Shown piece by piece: positions 22,377 through 33,967 of a stretch of DNA of 64,000 nucleotides. The notes beneath the pieces are model-generated. The model searched no databases. It was not told the origin of the DNA and saw only the letters and a list, made by a program, of their open reading frames with translations. Position numbers and translations under genes: made by a program. Positions within the stretch are counted from its first letter, which is position 1. Every line of letters begins with the position of its first letter. Source of the DNA: Diogma glabrata (lineage: Eukaryota; Arthropoda; Insecta; Diptera; Cylindrotomidae); NCBI GenBank assembly GCA_963693315.1, contig OY856188.1:2726257-2790256 (forward strand). Direction: 5' to 3'.

Positions 22377-23188
22377 TCATAATACTTGAGGGTATTCAAT
22401 GTTTTTTGTTGATCCATTGACTGTGTGGATATAGAGATTGCCTGGTTTGCGAACTCTAGAACACGCAACATATAATTGGCTATATGAGAAACAATCGTTA
22501 TCTAGATCTAAACCACATATTTCCAATGTTTGGCCCTGAGCTTTGTTGATGGTGATTGCAAATGCCAATCGAATTGGGAATTGCAATCTTTTAAATTGAA
22601 ATGGCATATCCGTTGGTATCATGGGTATGCGAGGAATGAGGACATCTTCGCTTTTGAAAGGTCCATTCAAGATTGTTGCTCCTACTACGATGCTCAATAA
22701 TTTTTTTTCTGTGAGTCGCGTGCCATTGCAAAGTTTTGGCTGATTGATATTACGCAACATGATGATTGGCACGCTGATTTTTAATTGTAGTACATGTGGT
22801 GGCATCCCTGGTAGATCAAGTGAATTAAAAAATTCTGTTGGATAGCTAACTGCTTCATCTGCTTCCATGATAGTTTCTACAGACTTGTATGTGACTTCCT
22901 CTCTCTGAATATTAGACAGAATTAAATTGTTAAGTTCATTGACGTCTTTGTTTTTGGCCGCAAGAATGATTCGTTCACTCAGCCAATCGTGATTCTTATG
23001 ATTACTTTGAATATCAGGAAATACGTTTTCAATTAATTCCTCTTTTGACGACACTAAATTGCAGAAGTTATGGGTAATAAAATTCGTCCTGTTGTTAAAT
23101 CAACCGTCACCTTCCCGTCACCAATTCTCAGCAATTGATATGAGAATATCTCAGCTGATTTATCTTTTTGGAGGTGAACACGCATGTT
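22377..23188 (-). pseudogene. Helitron Pif1-like helicase, C-terminal part
   Basis: The coding similarity starts at NMRVHL right at the insertion boundary (23188), passes a stop near 23055, then runs open for 225 codons to 22377. Visible blocks are GDGKV..D..TGRI, SKEELIENVFPDI, AVSYPTEFFNSLDLPGMPPH, RNINQPKLCNGTRL, and the last helicase motifs INKAQGQTLE and LYVACSRVRKPGNLYIH. This enzyme would unwind DNA during rolling-circle transposition. The end of the frame coincides with the usual end of Helitron helicases. Confidence 0.85.
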
Positions 23189-23239
23189 CCCGACTGGAAA
23201 TTAGTTCAGGGAACCCGGATTATGATCAGATCCGGATCA

Positions 23240-23690
23240 GATTTTCCGTAATACGGCTATCTGATCAGTTCCTGATCAGCGTACAGTACCGTTTCCCTTG
23301 ATCCGGCCATCTGATCAGTTCCTGATCAGCGTACAGTACCGTTTCCCTTGATCCGGCCATCTGATCAGTTTTGGATCAGCGTACAGTACCGTTTCTCTTG
23401 ATCCGGCTATCTGATCAGTTCCGGATCAGCATACAGTACCGTTTCCCTTGATCCGGCTATCTGATCATTTACTGATCAGCTTGCAGTACCGTTTCCCTTG
23501 ATCCGGCCATCTGATCAGTTTCGGATCAGCGTACAGTACCGTTTCCCTTGATCCGGCTATCTGATCAGTTCCGGATCAGCGTACAGTACCGTTTCCCTTG
23601 ATCCGGCTATCTGATCAGTTACTGATCAGCGTGCAGTACTTTATCCGGTGATCCAGTCATACGATCAGTTTCTGATCGAAAAAACTCATC
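23240..23690. repeat. 50-bp minisatellite, about 8-9 units
   Basis: The anchor GTACAGTACCGTTTCCCTTG recurs every 50 bases from 23281 to 23631. Each unit also contains ATCCGG and one or two TGATCA palindromes. Units differ at a few positions and the last ones are more diverged. Confidence 0.9.
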
Positions 23691-24689
23691 TTATCCGATG
23701 TCCTAAGTTGGATAATAATACAAATTTAGTTTTTTACCTGATCTATTATGTATATAATATTGCTCATTAAACAATAAATTCGTTATTTGGTATAACTGAA
23801 TTATCTTTTTAGGGTGAAAACTCACTTTTTAACACGTAATGTCAAATAATAAATTGATCTGAGAGCAAAAAATGTCAGAACAATGTTTTGGCAAAAAGAA
23901 TTTGACATATATATAATTGTTATTTCTGTGTTACCTTAGTTACATTATTATTATTGTCGGAATAAATTTGAAATGTTTAGGTCTATATAATTTTAAAATA
24001 ACTACAGTATCGTTAAATTGAAATGCTGTGAAATTGAATTTTTATGAATAAAAAGGAATCATTTTTATGTTATTTTAAAAAAATAATAAAAATGTAATAA
24101 AAATAAATAGTGGTCAGTCTGTGAATCGAACCCTCGAACGTCCTAAACTTAAGCATCAACATAATATTCATAAATAAATTGATGTAAATAATTATTTAGA
24201 TAGACGAATGGTTAATGCTGCTGCCTTGTACACAGATGTCTGGGGATCGAATGCGGGTTAAGTCCAAAATAAATATTAATAATAAATATCATTTTATCTT
24301 TACAGGGCCCTTCTTAACCGCTGTTAATCCATTGCCGTGTATAAAATTCTCTCACCCTGAATTGATAAAAAAACGATTAATAATTGCAAAAAAACTAAAT
24401 TTTTTTCATTTTTTTGGTGAGACAAGATGGTAGCATAATAGTAGCATAACAGCGCAAAATGTTTTACATGCTTTTAAGTAGATTTTACTTAGTCAATTTT
24501 GTTTAGTTCAATTCGTACGCCATTTTCAGTTAAATTTACATATACTTTACGTTAAATAAGCTATCTTTTTTTTCTGAGTGTTTAAATTTATAAGCATTTA
24601 AAGTGTACTTGAAATTATGAACAAAATTAAGGAAAAATTGTAATATTTTTTTCATTTATTTAATGTCAAATTACTATTTAAGAACAAAA

Positions 24690-24905
24690 TTAATTCTAAA
24701 CCTTTGAACGGATCTGGTATGGATCTCTTGAGCAGACCGGACATGAAACTGTTGAATGGATCCGGCATGGATCTTTAAGATAGATCTGGAATAGATCTTT
24801 GAAATGGATCCGGAATGGATCTTTGAAATGGATCCGGAATGGATCTTTGAAATGTATCCGGCATGGATCATTTAAACGGATCCTGTACGGATCCTGTACG
24901 GCGTG
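24690..24905. repeat. 24-bp array of GGATCTTTGAAATGGATCCG units
   Basis: About eight units built from a GGATCC/AGATCT-like hexamer alternating with TTTGAAAT or CGGAAT. The same array is present inverted at about 62440-62650 in the second copy of family D. Confidence 0.85.
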
Positions 24906-25011
24906 ACGATTTTTCATCATGTCCGGATCAGGAGGACTGATTCATCCCTGATCAGTCTTCAGGCAATCCTGATCCGGATCGGACCCTATACTGATCTAAT
25001 TTCTAGTCGGG

Positions 25012-25604
25012 TTGTCGATAATTTTAACCTTTTCACGTATCGCCACAAAGTAGAATATTTCAAGCAAGCATTTATTTCATCTGCTGGTGTTGATCGGGGA
25101 ACTACAGCTAATGTTTGTCTGAAATCTCCTGCAAGCAATATTAATGCATTCCCAAATGGTCTGGTATTTCCACGCAAATCTTGCAATGATCGATCAAGCG
25201 CTTCAAGTGATTTTTTGTGCGCCATTGTGCATTCATCCCAAATGATTAGTTTACATTTCTGCAATACTTTTCCCATTCCCGATCCTTTGGAAATGTTGCA
25301 TGTGGGCGTTTCAATGGATTGCATGTTTAATGGCAATTTCAAAGCGGAATGAGCAGTTCTTCCATCTGGTAGCAATGTCGCAGCTATGCCGGACGACGCA
25401 AGAGCTAAAGCTATGCTGTTTTACGATCGAATTACTGCTGGAATCGTTTAAGAATCGTTTTAGAAACCTTTTTTGGCCAGTTCCTCCTGGCGCATCCAAG
25501 AAAAAGATTCCTCCAACCCCGTTATCAACATTTTGCATTAGTTGATCGTAAATTGTTTTTTGTTCAAACGTTAGCTTCGGAATATTTGATTGCACATACG
25601 ACAA
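25012..25604 (-). pseudogene. Helitron Pif1-like helicase, N-terminal motifs
   Basis: Starting at 25604 the minus strand shows NIPKLTFEQKTIYD, then the Walker A block FFLDAPGGTGQK with Gln in place of the expected Lys before Thr. After a frameshift near 25370-25400 come LLPDGRTAHSALKLP, the Walker B block IIWDECTMAHK, and LLAGDFRQTLAVVP. The coding ends KRLKLST at the insertion boundary 25012 and continues at 23188. Both the frameshift and the altered Walker A show this copy is dead apart from the insertion. Confidence 0.85.
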
Positions 25605-26664
25605 TTACTTCTGTAATCCTTTTATTTATTTATGATGGATGATAGCATGCAAATTCGTATTGATGTTATCAGCATTCAATGGTATTGCTACACTCGAATC
25701 ACTTAAATTTAATGTTTTTAAGTACTCAGAAATACAGCTAAACTTACCATCTGATTCATTTTCACTTTCATAAAAATCAATAAGCGCAAGTTGTTAGTTA
25801 GTTATTCATGCACAGTACTGTTTTATATATTTAAATTTCCTTCAAAATGGTAAATTTTCTGTAGCCAAATGCTTTAATTTATAACAATCACAAATAATAT
25901 GCAGATCAGCTATTTCTTTTATAATACTAAGAACAGATAATTAGTAACAGAAGTTATTTAAATAAACAGATGTTTAACGGTGGATTGAATCCAAAATTGC
26001 TTAAACAATGGTTCACCACCCTTTCGTGCGATATAATAAAAGTAAAGATATTCACATATATTATAGAGCAATGTAAATTAATTGATATTGTTACCAACCT
26101 TGCGACACAAATTTTAATAATCAGTTACTTTGATATAAGTAAATGTGCGATTCACGTGCGAAATCACGATTTTTTATTTTCCTGATCCGTTTATTGAGAT
26201 AAATATGTAGCAAAAAGATCTATTTTGTTCAGCGTAAAATATTGTATTACAGATTGCTTCAAGGAGCATGTTTTTATGGTAAATGAGAAGTGAGGACATT
26301 TTTACCGAAAGGAGAACACGTTGCAACCTTATTGGTTTACAAATTAGATAAAATAATCTTTGGGCCTATCACTATACGAAACTAATCGATTAAATTGAGC
26401 ATGAAGTTAAAATCGACCATAAAGTTGAGTGATTTGAGAAAAAAGCAGGTGAGACACTTGTAATTGTTGACAGCTTACGTTATAAAACATATACATATGT
26501 ATAACGAAAAAAAAAAATAAAAAAAAAAAAAAAAAAAAAAACTATGTAACAACCTTCCTGTATTCAAATGCAACGTTGTGTCCAAATTTCAAAAGATTCG
26601 ATCAAGTACTTTCGGAGATTACCTATTTCGAACAAACAAACATTTACATTTTTATTTATATAGA

Positions 26665-29548
26665 TTATATAGATTAATTATAAAAACAATTAATTAATTT
26701 TTTTTCAAAGGACTAACTAATCGTCTATCAAACAAAAAAAGTTTGATGAAATCGGTATAGCCGTTCTTGAGCAATTTAACTTCAAAATTACATCGGATTG
26801 GCAGAATTTTCATTTTTCATGCATGTTGGAGTGCCCCCTATGCTCAAACTATGCTTTTTAAAAAAATTTAATAAGTTGTATTTTTTATTTTGTCCATACT
26901 ACTTACATGTCAAGTTTCAGGAAAATCAAAAATGGTCTAGTTTTCACAACTCTGTCTAGAACACGTTTTTCATCTATAGACGAAACACAAAAAGTGACTT
27001 AGCTCCAAATTAAATACACTACTTTTTCGGCAAACGTTAAAATTTTTTATAAATATGAAATTAATAATTCAAAATTTATATAAATATGATTATTTATCGT
27101 CATAGTTACTTACTTCCAAAAAAAGAAAAAAAACATTTAAATTTGTATAAATAAAATTTTGTATCAAAGCAGCCTTTCAATTCCAAACTTTATAATCCAA
27201 TCAAAATAGTTGTTATTTTTGTTGTCATAGTTAGACAATAATTCAAAATTTCATCATCCAATCAAAATACTTGTTATTTTTTGTTGTCATAGTTATACAC
27301 TGCCGTGCTAAGCACAGAAGTGGTAACATGTATTGTTGACATTTCGAGATATTTAAAATTTTTAATATTCAATTTTCACAGTCAAACTAATCAAAACTAT
27401 ATTTATAGTCAAAAAAATTTCACATTTGGTTTGAATCAGAAGGTTATATTATTTGTAAGATAGAGGGCTATTTTAGAGATAGAAGGTTATATGATTTGTT
27501 AATGTAAATAAAATATTAATTATTGGATAATTTAATAGTAAATTTGATACTTTTAAAGAGATACGGCACGGCATATTTAATAAACTAATTTTTGAATGAA
27601 AAAAATAATTAAATGATTATTTTTATATGATAAAAATGTTCATCGACTGTTATTATAATTATTATTATCATCTAAACGATGACATTTATATAAAAAACAA
27701 CGAGATCAGAAACAGCGCGAGACGATGTTGTAGGGATTTAATATCACGATAGAAAATAGCACATCAAATTTGATAACAATACTCGGCATAATGCGGCGTG
27801 TATTTACGCTTTGCCAAATTATAATTGGCCTTTAATGGTAAATAGGTTCCCCATCCTTGTTGTAGCCAATTGGCCTATTATTCAGTTAATCATCAAAAAT
27901 AGAGCCAAAACAATGAAAACATCAATTTTTTGACATTTAAAAAATACATAACCAAAATTGAAAATTTAGACCTAAACAAATAATATGGACCGATTTAATT
28001 TTTTATTATTTTTAACGGTTGACCACAAACCGTAAATAAAAAAATATGAATATGTTGAACTGAAGAACCTATTTTTTCCTTCACTTTATTCAATCCAATT
28101 CATTTCTGTAGTAGCTCAGTTTACGTTCAGTGTAAACTGAATATTATCATTGGAACATACAAATTTCGGAATACAATTCAGTTTAAGTGAGTCATTCAGT
28201 AATTCACTCGATTGGAAAGCGCCTTAAAACAGTATAAACGATGACTAAATTTATGATATTTTTCCACTTGACGACAGTTTACCACACCCTCCCAAATGAA
28301 TAGAATTTGATCGATGTAATAAATACCGAAAAAGTGCAAAATTTATGACCAATTTTTAGTGAGGAAATGATATGATTTTATTATTAATATGACGGAAAAA
28401 AGAACCTGTGCTAGCACAACTTTTCTTCAAAAACTGACGTCAACCAAATTAAGGAAGGTTACATATTTTATAGGGAAAAAAGTAACATAGGGATTATTCA
28501 TAACTTTGTTGCTATTAAATATTTTCATAGGGGAACCATAGGTTTGTGGTATAATTGAAACAGCCAATACCTGTCCACCAAACATTCTAAGATTACTTAC
28601 ACAGGTTGTAAATATATAATCAAAATATTTATTCTGTAGCTTGCCGAAAACCATTTTAAGTGTTTTATTTTTATTCTAACTGACTTAAACTTACATGTTA
28701 GAACAATAACAAAAAACCTTATCTTATCAGTTTGGCTAAAAAAAAGTACATTTATTTGAAAGCGTTTATGAAATTTAAGTATAAATTCAACTGATTAATT
28801 TATAAATTGGACATAAACATTGGTCTATTTTATTTTGTTGTTAATGTCATGTTGAAGATTAAATCAATTTAACTTTTTTTTTGATAAGAAATTTTTTATT
28901 GCGCCATGAAAAATGAAACAAGCAGTTTGGGCTTGGAGCTTCGGACAAATAAAATAAAATTGATAATGTTTTGAAGAAGAAGGGCTTAAAAATCATACAA
29001 CGATAGTTGTTACCATACATTGAACTGAACGTAATTCGACAAAAAAAAAGTGATTTAAGCAGTGTTCCGATTTTTATTTTTAAAGCGCGCCCGCACTTAT
29101 TTTAAAAATAAAACCCTGAGGGCTTTATTTTTATTTTTTGTTTTTCGCACTTGCTCCTAAGATAAAATAAAATAGTTTATGAAAAAACTCATCTTAAACG
29201 AAATAATAATACGCAAAGTAAAATTTTGTTCAGGTAAAACTATTTTAAAAATAAAAATATAATCCTCTCACAGATTTATACAATATTATGTTTTTTCATT
29301 TTTGTTTTGCTTATAATTTGTTGGTGTGATATTTTTTGGAGTGTTAGAAATTAGAATTTTGTTTTTCGTTCATACAAATTATGATATTAGAGTATGTAGT
29401 TGGTTCGTTTTGACTTTTGAGTTTTGATTGTCGGTAATTTTTCTTTTTTCTTAATTTTGCTTTGTCTTTATAAAAAATACATTGATGGCCTTTTTGTTCA
29501 ATGAAAATGATATTCAATTTCGTAATATTAGAAGCATAAAAACTATAA
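26665..29548. other. AT-rich interval with minor repeats
   Basis: Contains a two-unit direct repeat of about 65 bp (27181-27300, ATCCAATCAAAATA...GTTGTCATAGTTA) and a LINE scrap at 27690-27790. The 75-codon minus frame at 28427-28654 matches nothing I recognise and I do not call it a gene. Confidence 0.5.
27690..27790 (-). pseudogene. Small LINE 3'-region scrap
   Basis: AAAAAACAACGAGATCAG followed by CGATGTTGTAGGGAT matches the LINE copies at 52980-53050 and 60150-60210 (VVFYKYRHQQ region and the LQHRRTVAD block) on the same strand. It is too decayed to read as protein. Confidence 0.55.
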
Positions 29549-31200
29549 ATTACTTCGGTCTGAAAGACCTAAGTTTTCATGAGCTCAAAGTGAAATTCTT
29601 ACCCCCATTTTTTTGGCATTTCTCGACGTTTAGGACCTACTGATTCTAAAAAAGCAAAAAAAAAATGTATGTCTGCTGTCAGCCGGCCGGCCGTCACAAC
29701 CGACGAAATCTAGAAAACCGCTGGACGGATTTGAAACATTTTTTTTTCTAAAAATAGGTTTACTCAATAGGAAGAGCCGAAAGGACGATGTGTTCGATAA
29801 CTGTACCGGAAGTGTGTCAAAACAATCATCAAATGTGTCGAAACAAGGAAATTTGCAAATTTTTTGCAAAACGTTCATTATATGTGATTACGAGTAGGAA
29901 CATTGAATTTGGAGAAATTTTGATGGTCGGTATTGGTATGTGAGACCAAATTCTAGATTATTGCATTATAAGTTTGTCAAAAAAATGTTGTCAAGTGTGT
30001 CAAAAGAGAGATTTTTATTTATTTTTTTACCCAATTTTTTGGAAAAAAATTAAATTAAAATTTTGATTGAAATGAAATTTTATTGTTATTAATGAGAACC
30101 ATGGCATCATAAGTTTGGCAAAAAAACGTTGTCAAGTGTGTCAAAAGAAAGATTTTTATTTATTTTTTTTACCCAATTTTTTGGAAAAAAATAAAATTAA
30201 TAGTTTGTATGATATGAAAATATTTTATTATTATAGAGAATTATGGCATTATAAGTTTGTCAAAAAAATAATGTCAAGCGTATCAAAAAATGATTTCATT
30301 GATATTTTTAGGAAAAAAAATTTTGGGGAAAAAAATGTAGTTGTTTTTATGACGTAATTTAATTGAAAATGAAATTGGACATGGACATTTTTTAATTTGT
30401 TATAGTTTTTGAAATATTTTTGGAATTTTGAAAAAAGTTTGTGTTTTTGATTTTGTAATAATTTTTGCAATATTTTTAGAATTTTGGAAAAAGTTTTAAT
30501 TTTTGAATTTGTAAGAATTATTGGAATATGTTTAGAATTTTGAAAAAAGTTTTAATTTTTGATTTTGTAATAATTTTTGGAATATTTTTAGAATGTTGAA
30601 AAAAGTTTGATTTTATTATAATTTTTACAATATATTTGGAATTTTGAAAGAAATATGAATTTGTGATTTTGTAATATTTTCTCGAATCGCTAAATGGAAG
30701 GTTTTTGAATAGTTTGCTGAAAATGAAAATGAAATTGGACATGGACATTTTTGAAATTGTTTTGAATATTTTTGTAATTTTGAAAAAGTTTCAATTTTTG
30801 ATTTTGTAAGAATTTTTGGAATATTTTTAGAATTTTGAAAAATTTTAAAATTTTGATTTTATTATAATTTTTATTGTTTTGGAAAAAGTTTCAATTTTTG
30901 TTATTGTTATAATTTTTGCAATATTTTTAGTGTTGGAAAAAGTTTGAATTTTTGAATTTTTAAGAATTTTTGGAACATTATTAGAATATAGAAAAAGTTT
31001 AAATATTTGATTTTATTCCAATTTTTGGAATATTTTTAGAATTTTGAAAAAAAAAATTTTTTAATTTTATGTACATTTAGATTTTTAGAATTTTGAAAAA
31101 AGTTTCAATTTTTGAATTTTTAAGAATTTTTGGAATATTATGAGAATTTAGAAAAAGTTTAAATATTTGATTTTATTCTATTTTTTGGAATATTTTTTGT
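29549..31200 (-). mobile_element. Repeat family F, copy 2 (inverted, 5' end missing)
   Basis: Starts with ATTACTTCGGTCTGAAAGAC, the inverse of the end of copy 1. Then come the GGCCGGCCG island (29690), CTGGACGGATTTGAAA, the units anchored on TGTCAAGTGTGTCAAAA (29989, 30129, 30271), and the AT-rich array of GGAATATTTTTAGAATTTTG units to about 31200. The opposite terminus (inverse of ATATGGAGTGGCTG) is absent, so this copy is truncated. Confidence 0.75.
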
Positions 31201-31204
31201 TGGA

Positions 31205-31800
31205 CACTAATTTGTCGGACAACTGTATCAGAGTAAAATAATATTACTTAAAACTATAAAAAAAAATTAGACATGTGGTAATCAATAAACAAAGTCCCGC
31301 CAGGATTCCAACTTCCCGTCGTTGGACTGGAAAAACTTGGCGAAAAATTTGTCGGACAATATGACCTTTCAATTTCACTTATTTTTGTTAAACAATCCTG
31401 TGAAAATCAGCTTTATGGTAATTAATTTTCAGTACCCCGGCATTTTGGCCTGTTTAAGTTGTCGGACTCAACAAAAGCAGACAATTTTTTTTGTACAAAT
31501 TTACCCTCATTTTCTAAAAACAAATTTCCGCCCCCTTTAATCAATAACAAAATTATGGTAATAAATATACAAGATCCCAGGAAATCGCCATGTTTCGGAG
31601 TTTCCAGAGGGAAAAAGCGGCCGAATCAAGGAAAATGGCAGGTAAAAAAGTTGTAGGACTCATCAAGGACAAGCGCCTTATGAAGTATAAAATATGTGGT
31701 AATCATCAAATTACATTGGTGATGACCCAGGGACTATTACCTATAGTTATCGAAACAGAAATTGGTGTCTCGGTCAAGAAACCATACAAAGAAAATAAAA
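31205..31800. repeat. Degenerate tandem array, about 140-bp period, four units
   Basis: TGGTAATCAA-like anchors lie at 31276, 31417, 31556 and 31697 (spacings 141, 139, 141). A second anchor, GTTGGACTGG/GTCGGACTCA, lies at 31321 and 31461. Each unit also has a GC-richer CCCGCC/CCCCGG/CCCAGG segment after the first anchor. Units are far diverged, so this is an old array. It abuts family F copy 2 but its sequence differs from the F units. Confidence 0.7.
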
Positions 31801-32013
31801 ACAACGATTTTTAATTTTAATTTCAATTTTTATTTTAAGTAAATTATTTCAAATAATAACAACCAATATTTTTTTATTTATAAATAAATTAATAATTCAT
31901 TAATAATAAATAAATAATATTTCATTAATACATATATAATTAATATGTATTAAAACAATAAAAAAATTAATCCAAAAATAAGATGAAAGATGATTCAAAA
32001 ACTTAACAAAAGA

Positions 32014-33967
32014 TCAATAATCATTTTCATATTTGAAATCCAAATTGAATCTCAGAAGCAAAATATCCTCAACATTTGCTGAGGAGAGACGATTACGATG
32101 GTCTGAAAGAATTAATTTAAGTGCCGAAAAGCACCTTTCCACGCTCACTTGCGTTGCTGGAGTAGCGTGAACTATTTCTGCTAATTTTGAAAGTGTTGAT
32201 AGCTCGCTACGTTTTATTTGCCAATAGTGTAGCAAATTGATGCCGAAATCATGTTTTGCAGGTGCAAATCGTTCAATTGCCTTATATGCCTCATCACGTT
32301 TATTTGAATTTAAATCACTGTTTGTTCTATTTATAGTACTACCTAAATATTCTCTTATCATTTCTTCAAGGTTATCAGTGCTACTTGTATCGCTTGTGGG
32401 TAACTCTGACATTGAAGTTTCTGGTGGTAATAAATGGTTATTTTCTTCAAAGGAGCGCGATAAATTTGGTTCATCGGAAAGAGCTAACGATTGAGATGAA
32501 TTGGAGAAAGGAACAGATGGACTAGGAGATGCGGTTTCTAAAAATAGGCAATGATCGAATATATTTTTTAAGTGCCTTACAGCAATTTCTTTTTGATCAT
32601 ATTTCAAATAGATGTTAAATCTAGGATCTAAATACAAACAGGAAAGCAATGTTTGATTTTCAAGTAATTTTTTTTCTCTAATTTCAATATAACCTAATAA
32701 TTGCCTAGCAATTGGATGAGAAATTTGTTTCAATTTAACCTTCATTTCAACCCATAATTTATAAAAATCACCCATCAGTAATTGTTCTCTTTGCAGTGTT
32801 AGAGTTGCAGCTTTTAAGGGTTCACAAACTTTAACAAAGTCATTTGCAAATATCCAATCACTTTCATCAAGTTTGAAATTTGAATAAACTTCTTCATATT
32901 TTTTACAAAAATCTTTCAATTCCAATAATCTAGCGATCATCAAATAGGTAGAATTCCAGGGTGATCGTATCAATTATAGGTTCTTTACAATTATTGTTTA
33001 TAATAAGCAATCTATGTTTAGAAGTGCGTAGGCATGTTACCAAATTTCTTAATTTTTCTATTTTAATTTTGATTTCTCTGTTTTTTAGTAAATCAGTAAT
33101 ACAAAGTTGTACGGTGTGCGCCGCACAACGAACAGGGTTTACTAAAAAGCTTTGTTTTCCTCTAAAACTTAAACTGCCAATATCCTCTAGATGTTCTACA
33201 TAACTTTCGTGTTCCAGAAACTCAGAGTCAGAATCAAGTTCCGAATTTAAAAGGAAAGACGCCTTAATCATGTTTCGTCCATTATCAGTGGTAACTGAAT
33301 AAACATGATCTATAGTTAGATCATATTTATTCAAAGTGTCCAAAACAACAGATTTGATATACTCTGCAGTTCGTTTCTCTGTCAATTCAATCATTGCTAG
33401 TGTAAAAATTTTAATTTTTGAATCAATAACCACTTGTGCATTAATTCCAAAAATTGATTTATGTAACCTTGTAGCTTCATCGAATTTCAGAGAAAATAAG
33501 GTTTTTTTTAAACATTTCGAAATGTAGTTTTTTGACTCGATACATTTCCTTGCTATTTCTTCTTGAAGAATATTTGCATTGATTGTAATATTTAATTCTT
33601 TTAATATAGGATTCACCAACTGGCGAAATCCTCGCGAATCAATAAAATTAAAAGTGCATCCATTGTTTACAATCATATCCACAAATGCGTTTTTTACATT
33701 TTCTTTATTCATTTGCAGTTTAATAACTTGCGATTTCAACGGCATGTTATTTTCATTTTTTAAAATCTGAAGCTGGTAAAGCTCAAATATTTTTGGATGT
33801 ACACTTTGCAGATGACGGCGAAAGTTATATAACTTATCAGTCAAAACCTTATTACACAGGTTACAACTAGTTCTATTTTCACTTGTAGAAAAATGTTTTC
33901 TTAACTCCAAATCCTTTTTTCTACCCATAGTAACACTAAAATATAAATTAACTTTTTTAACGAGCAT
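32014..33967 (-). pseudogene. hAT transposase, nearly intact, one frameshift
   Basis: Cut-and-paste transposase of the hAT superfamily. The first frame (345 codons, 33967 to 32930) has a BED-type zinc finger (CNLCNKVL...RRHLQSVHP, residues about 35-60), the first catalytic region LKFDEATRL (about 163), SVTTDNGRNMI (about 228) and RCAAHTVQLC (about 279). The second frame (319 codons, 32973 to 32014) opens with RSPWNSTYLMIARLLEL and ends in the dimerisation domain ATPATQVSVERCFSALK...NRLSSANVEDILLL. The two overlap by 44 bases and join by a single-base indel near 32955-32970. Apart from that no stop interrupts about 650 residues, so decay is recent. An acidic Ser-rich insert lies at about residues 150-215 of the second part. 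I could not identify the terminal inverted repeats. Confidence 0.85.

Larger units (their letters stand above)
23189..25011 (+). mobile_element. TIR element family D, copy 1, inserted in the Helitron
   Basis: Termini are CCCGACTGGAAATTAG and the inverse of CCCGACTAGAAATTAG, followed on both sides by GATCCGGATCAG-type subterminal motifs. It splits helicase coding exactly between ...KLST and NMRVHL. The target duplication is T or TT; the reading frame does not decide. Inside are a 50-bp minisatellite (23240-23690), a 24-bp array (24690-24905), and tRNA-like A and B boxes on the plus strand (about 24200-24262) with another B box on the minus strand (24120-24140). No transposase is present. A partial inverted copy lies at 62334-63545. 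Confidence 0.8.
22283..26664 (-). mobile_element. Helitron with both termini, helicase interrupted
   Basis: The 5' end (26664, minus strand) reads TCTATATAAATAAAAATG, the usual start of insect Helitrons. The 3' end (22283) is CTAG, preceded by a GCCAC...GTGGC hairpin about a dozen bases inside. The flanks are A at the 5' end and T at the 3' end, the expected AT insertion site. It carries helicase pieces at 22377-23188 and 25012-25604, split by the element at 23189-25011. No Rep endonuclease domain was seen: 25605-26500 is AT-rich remnant, so the N-terminal part is deleted. A long A-rich tract lies near 26505-26540. Confidence 0.85.

Noticed and set aside
23240..23690. CRISPR array
   Set aside because: The 50-bp units repeat along their whole length with no unique spacers; it is a minisatellite inside a transposon in eukaryotic DNA.
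24696..24920. Frames with repeated DPFRIHFK peptide (also at 62425-62649)
   Set aside because: They are translations of the 24-bp tandem array. Several frames are open at once because the unit length is a multiple of three and lacks stops.
28427..28654. 75-codon minus frame
   Set aside because: No recognisable motif, no repeat support and no splice context; probably chance in AT-rich DNA.
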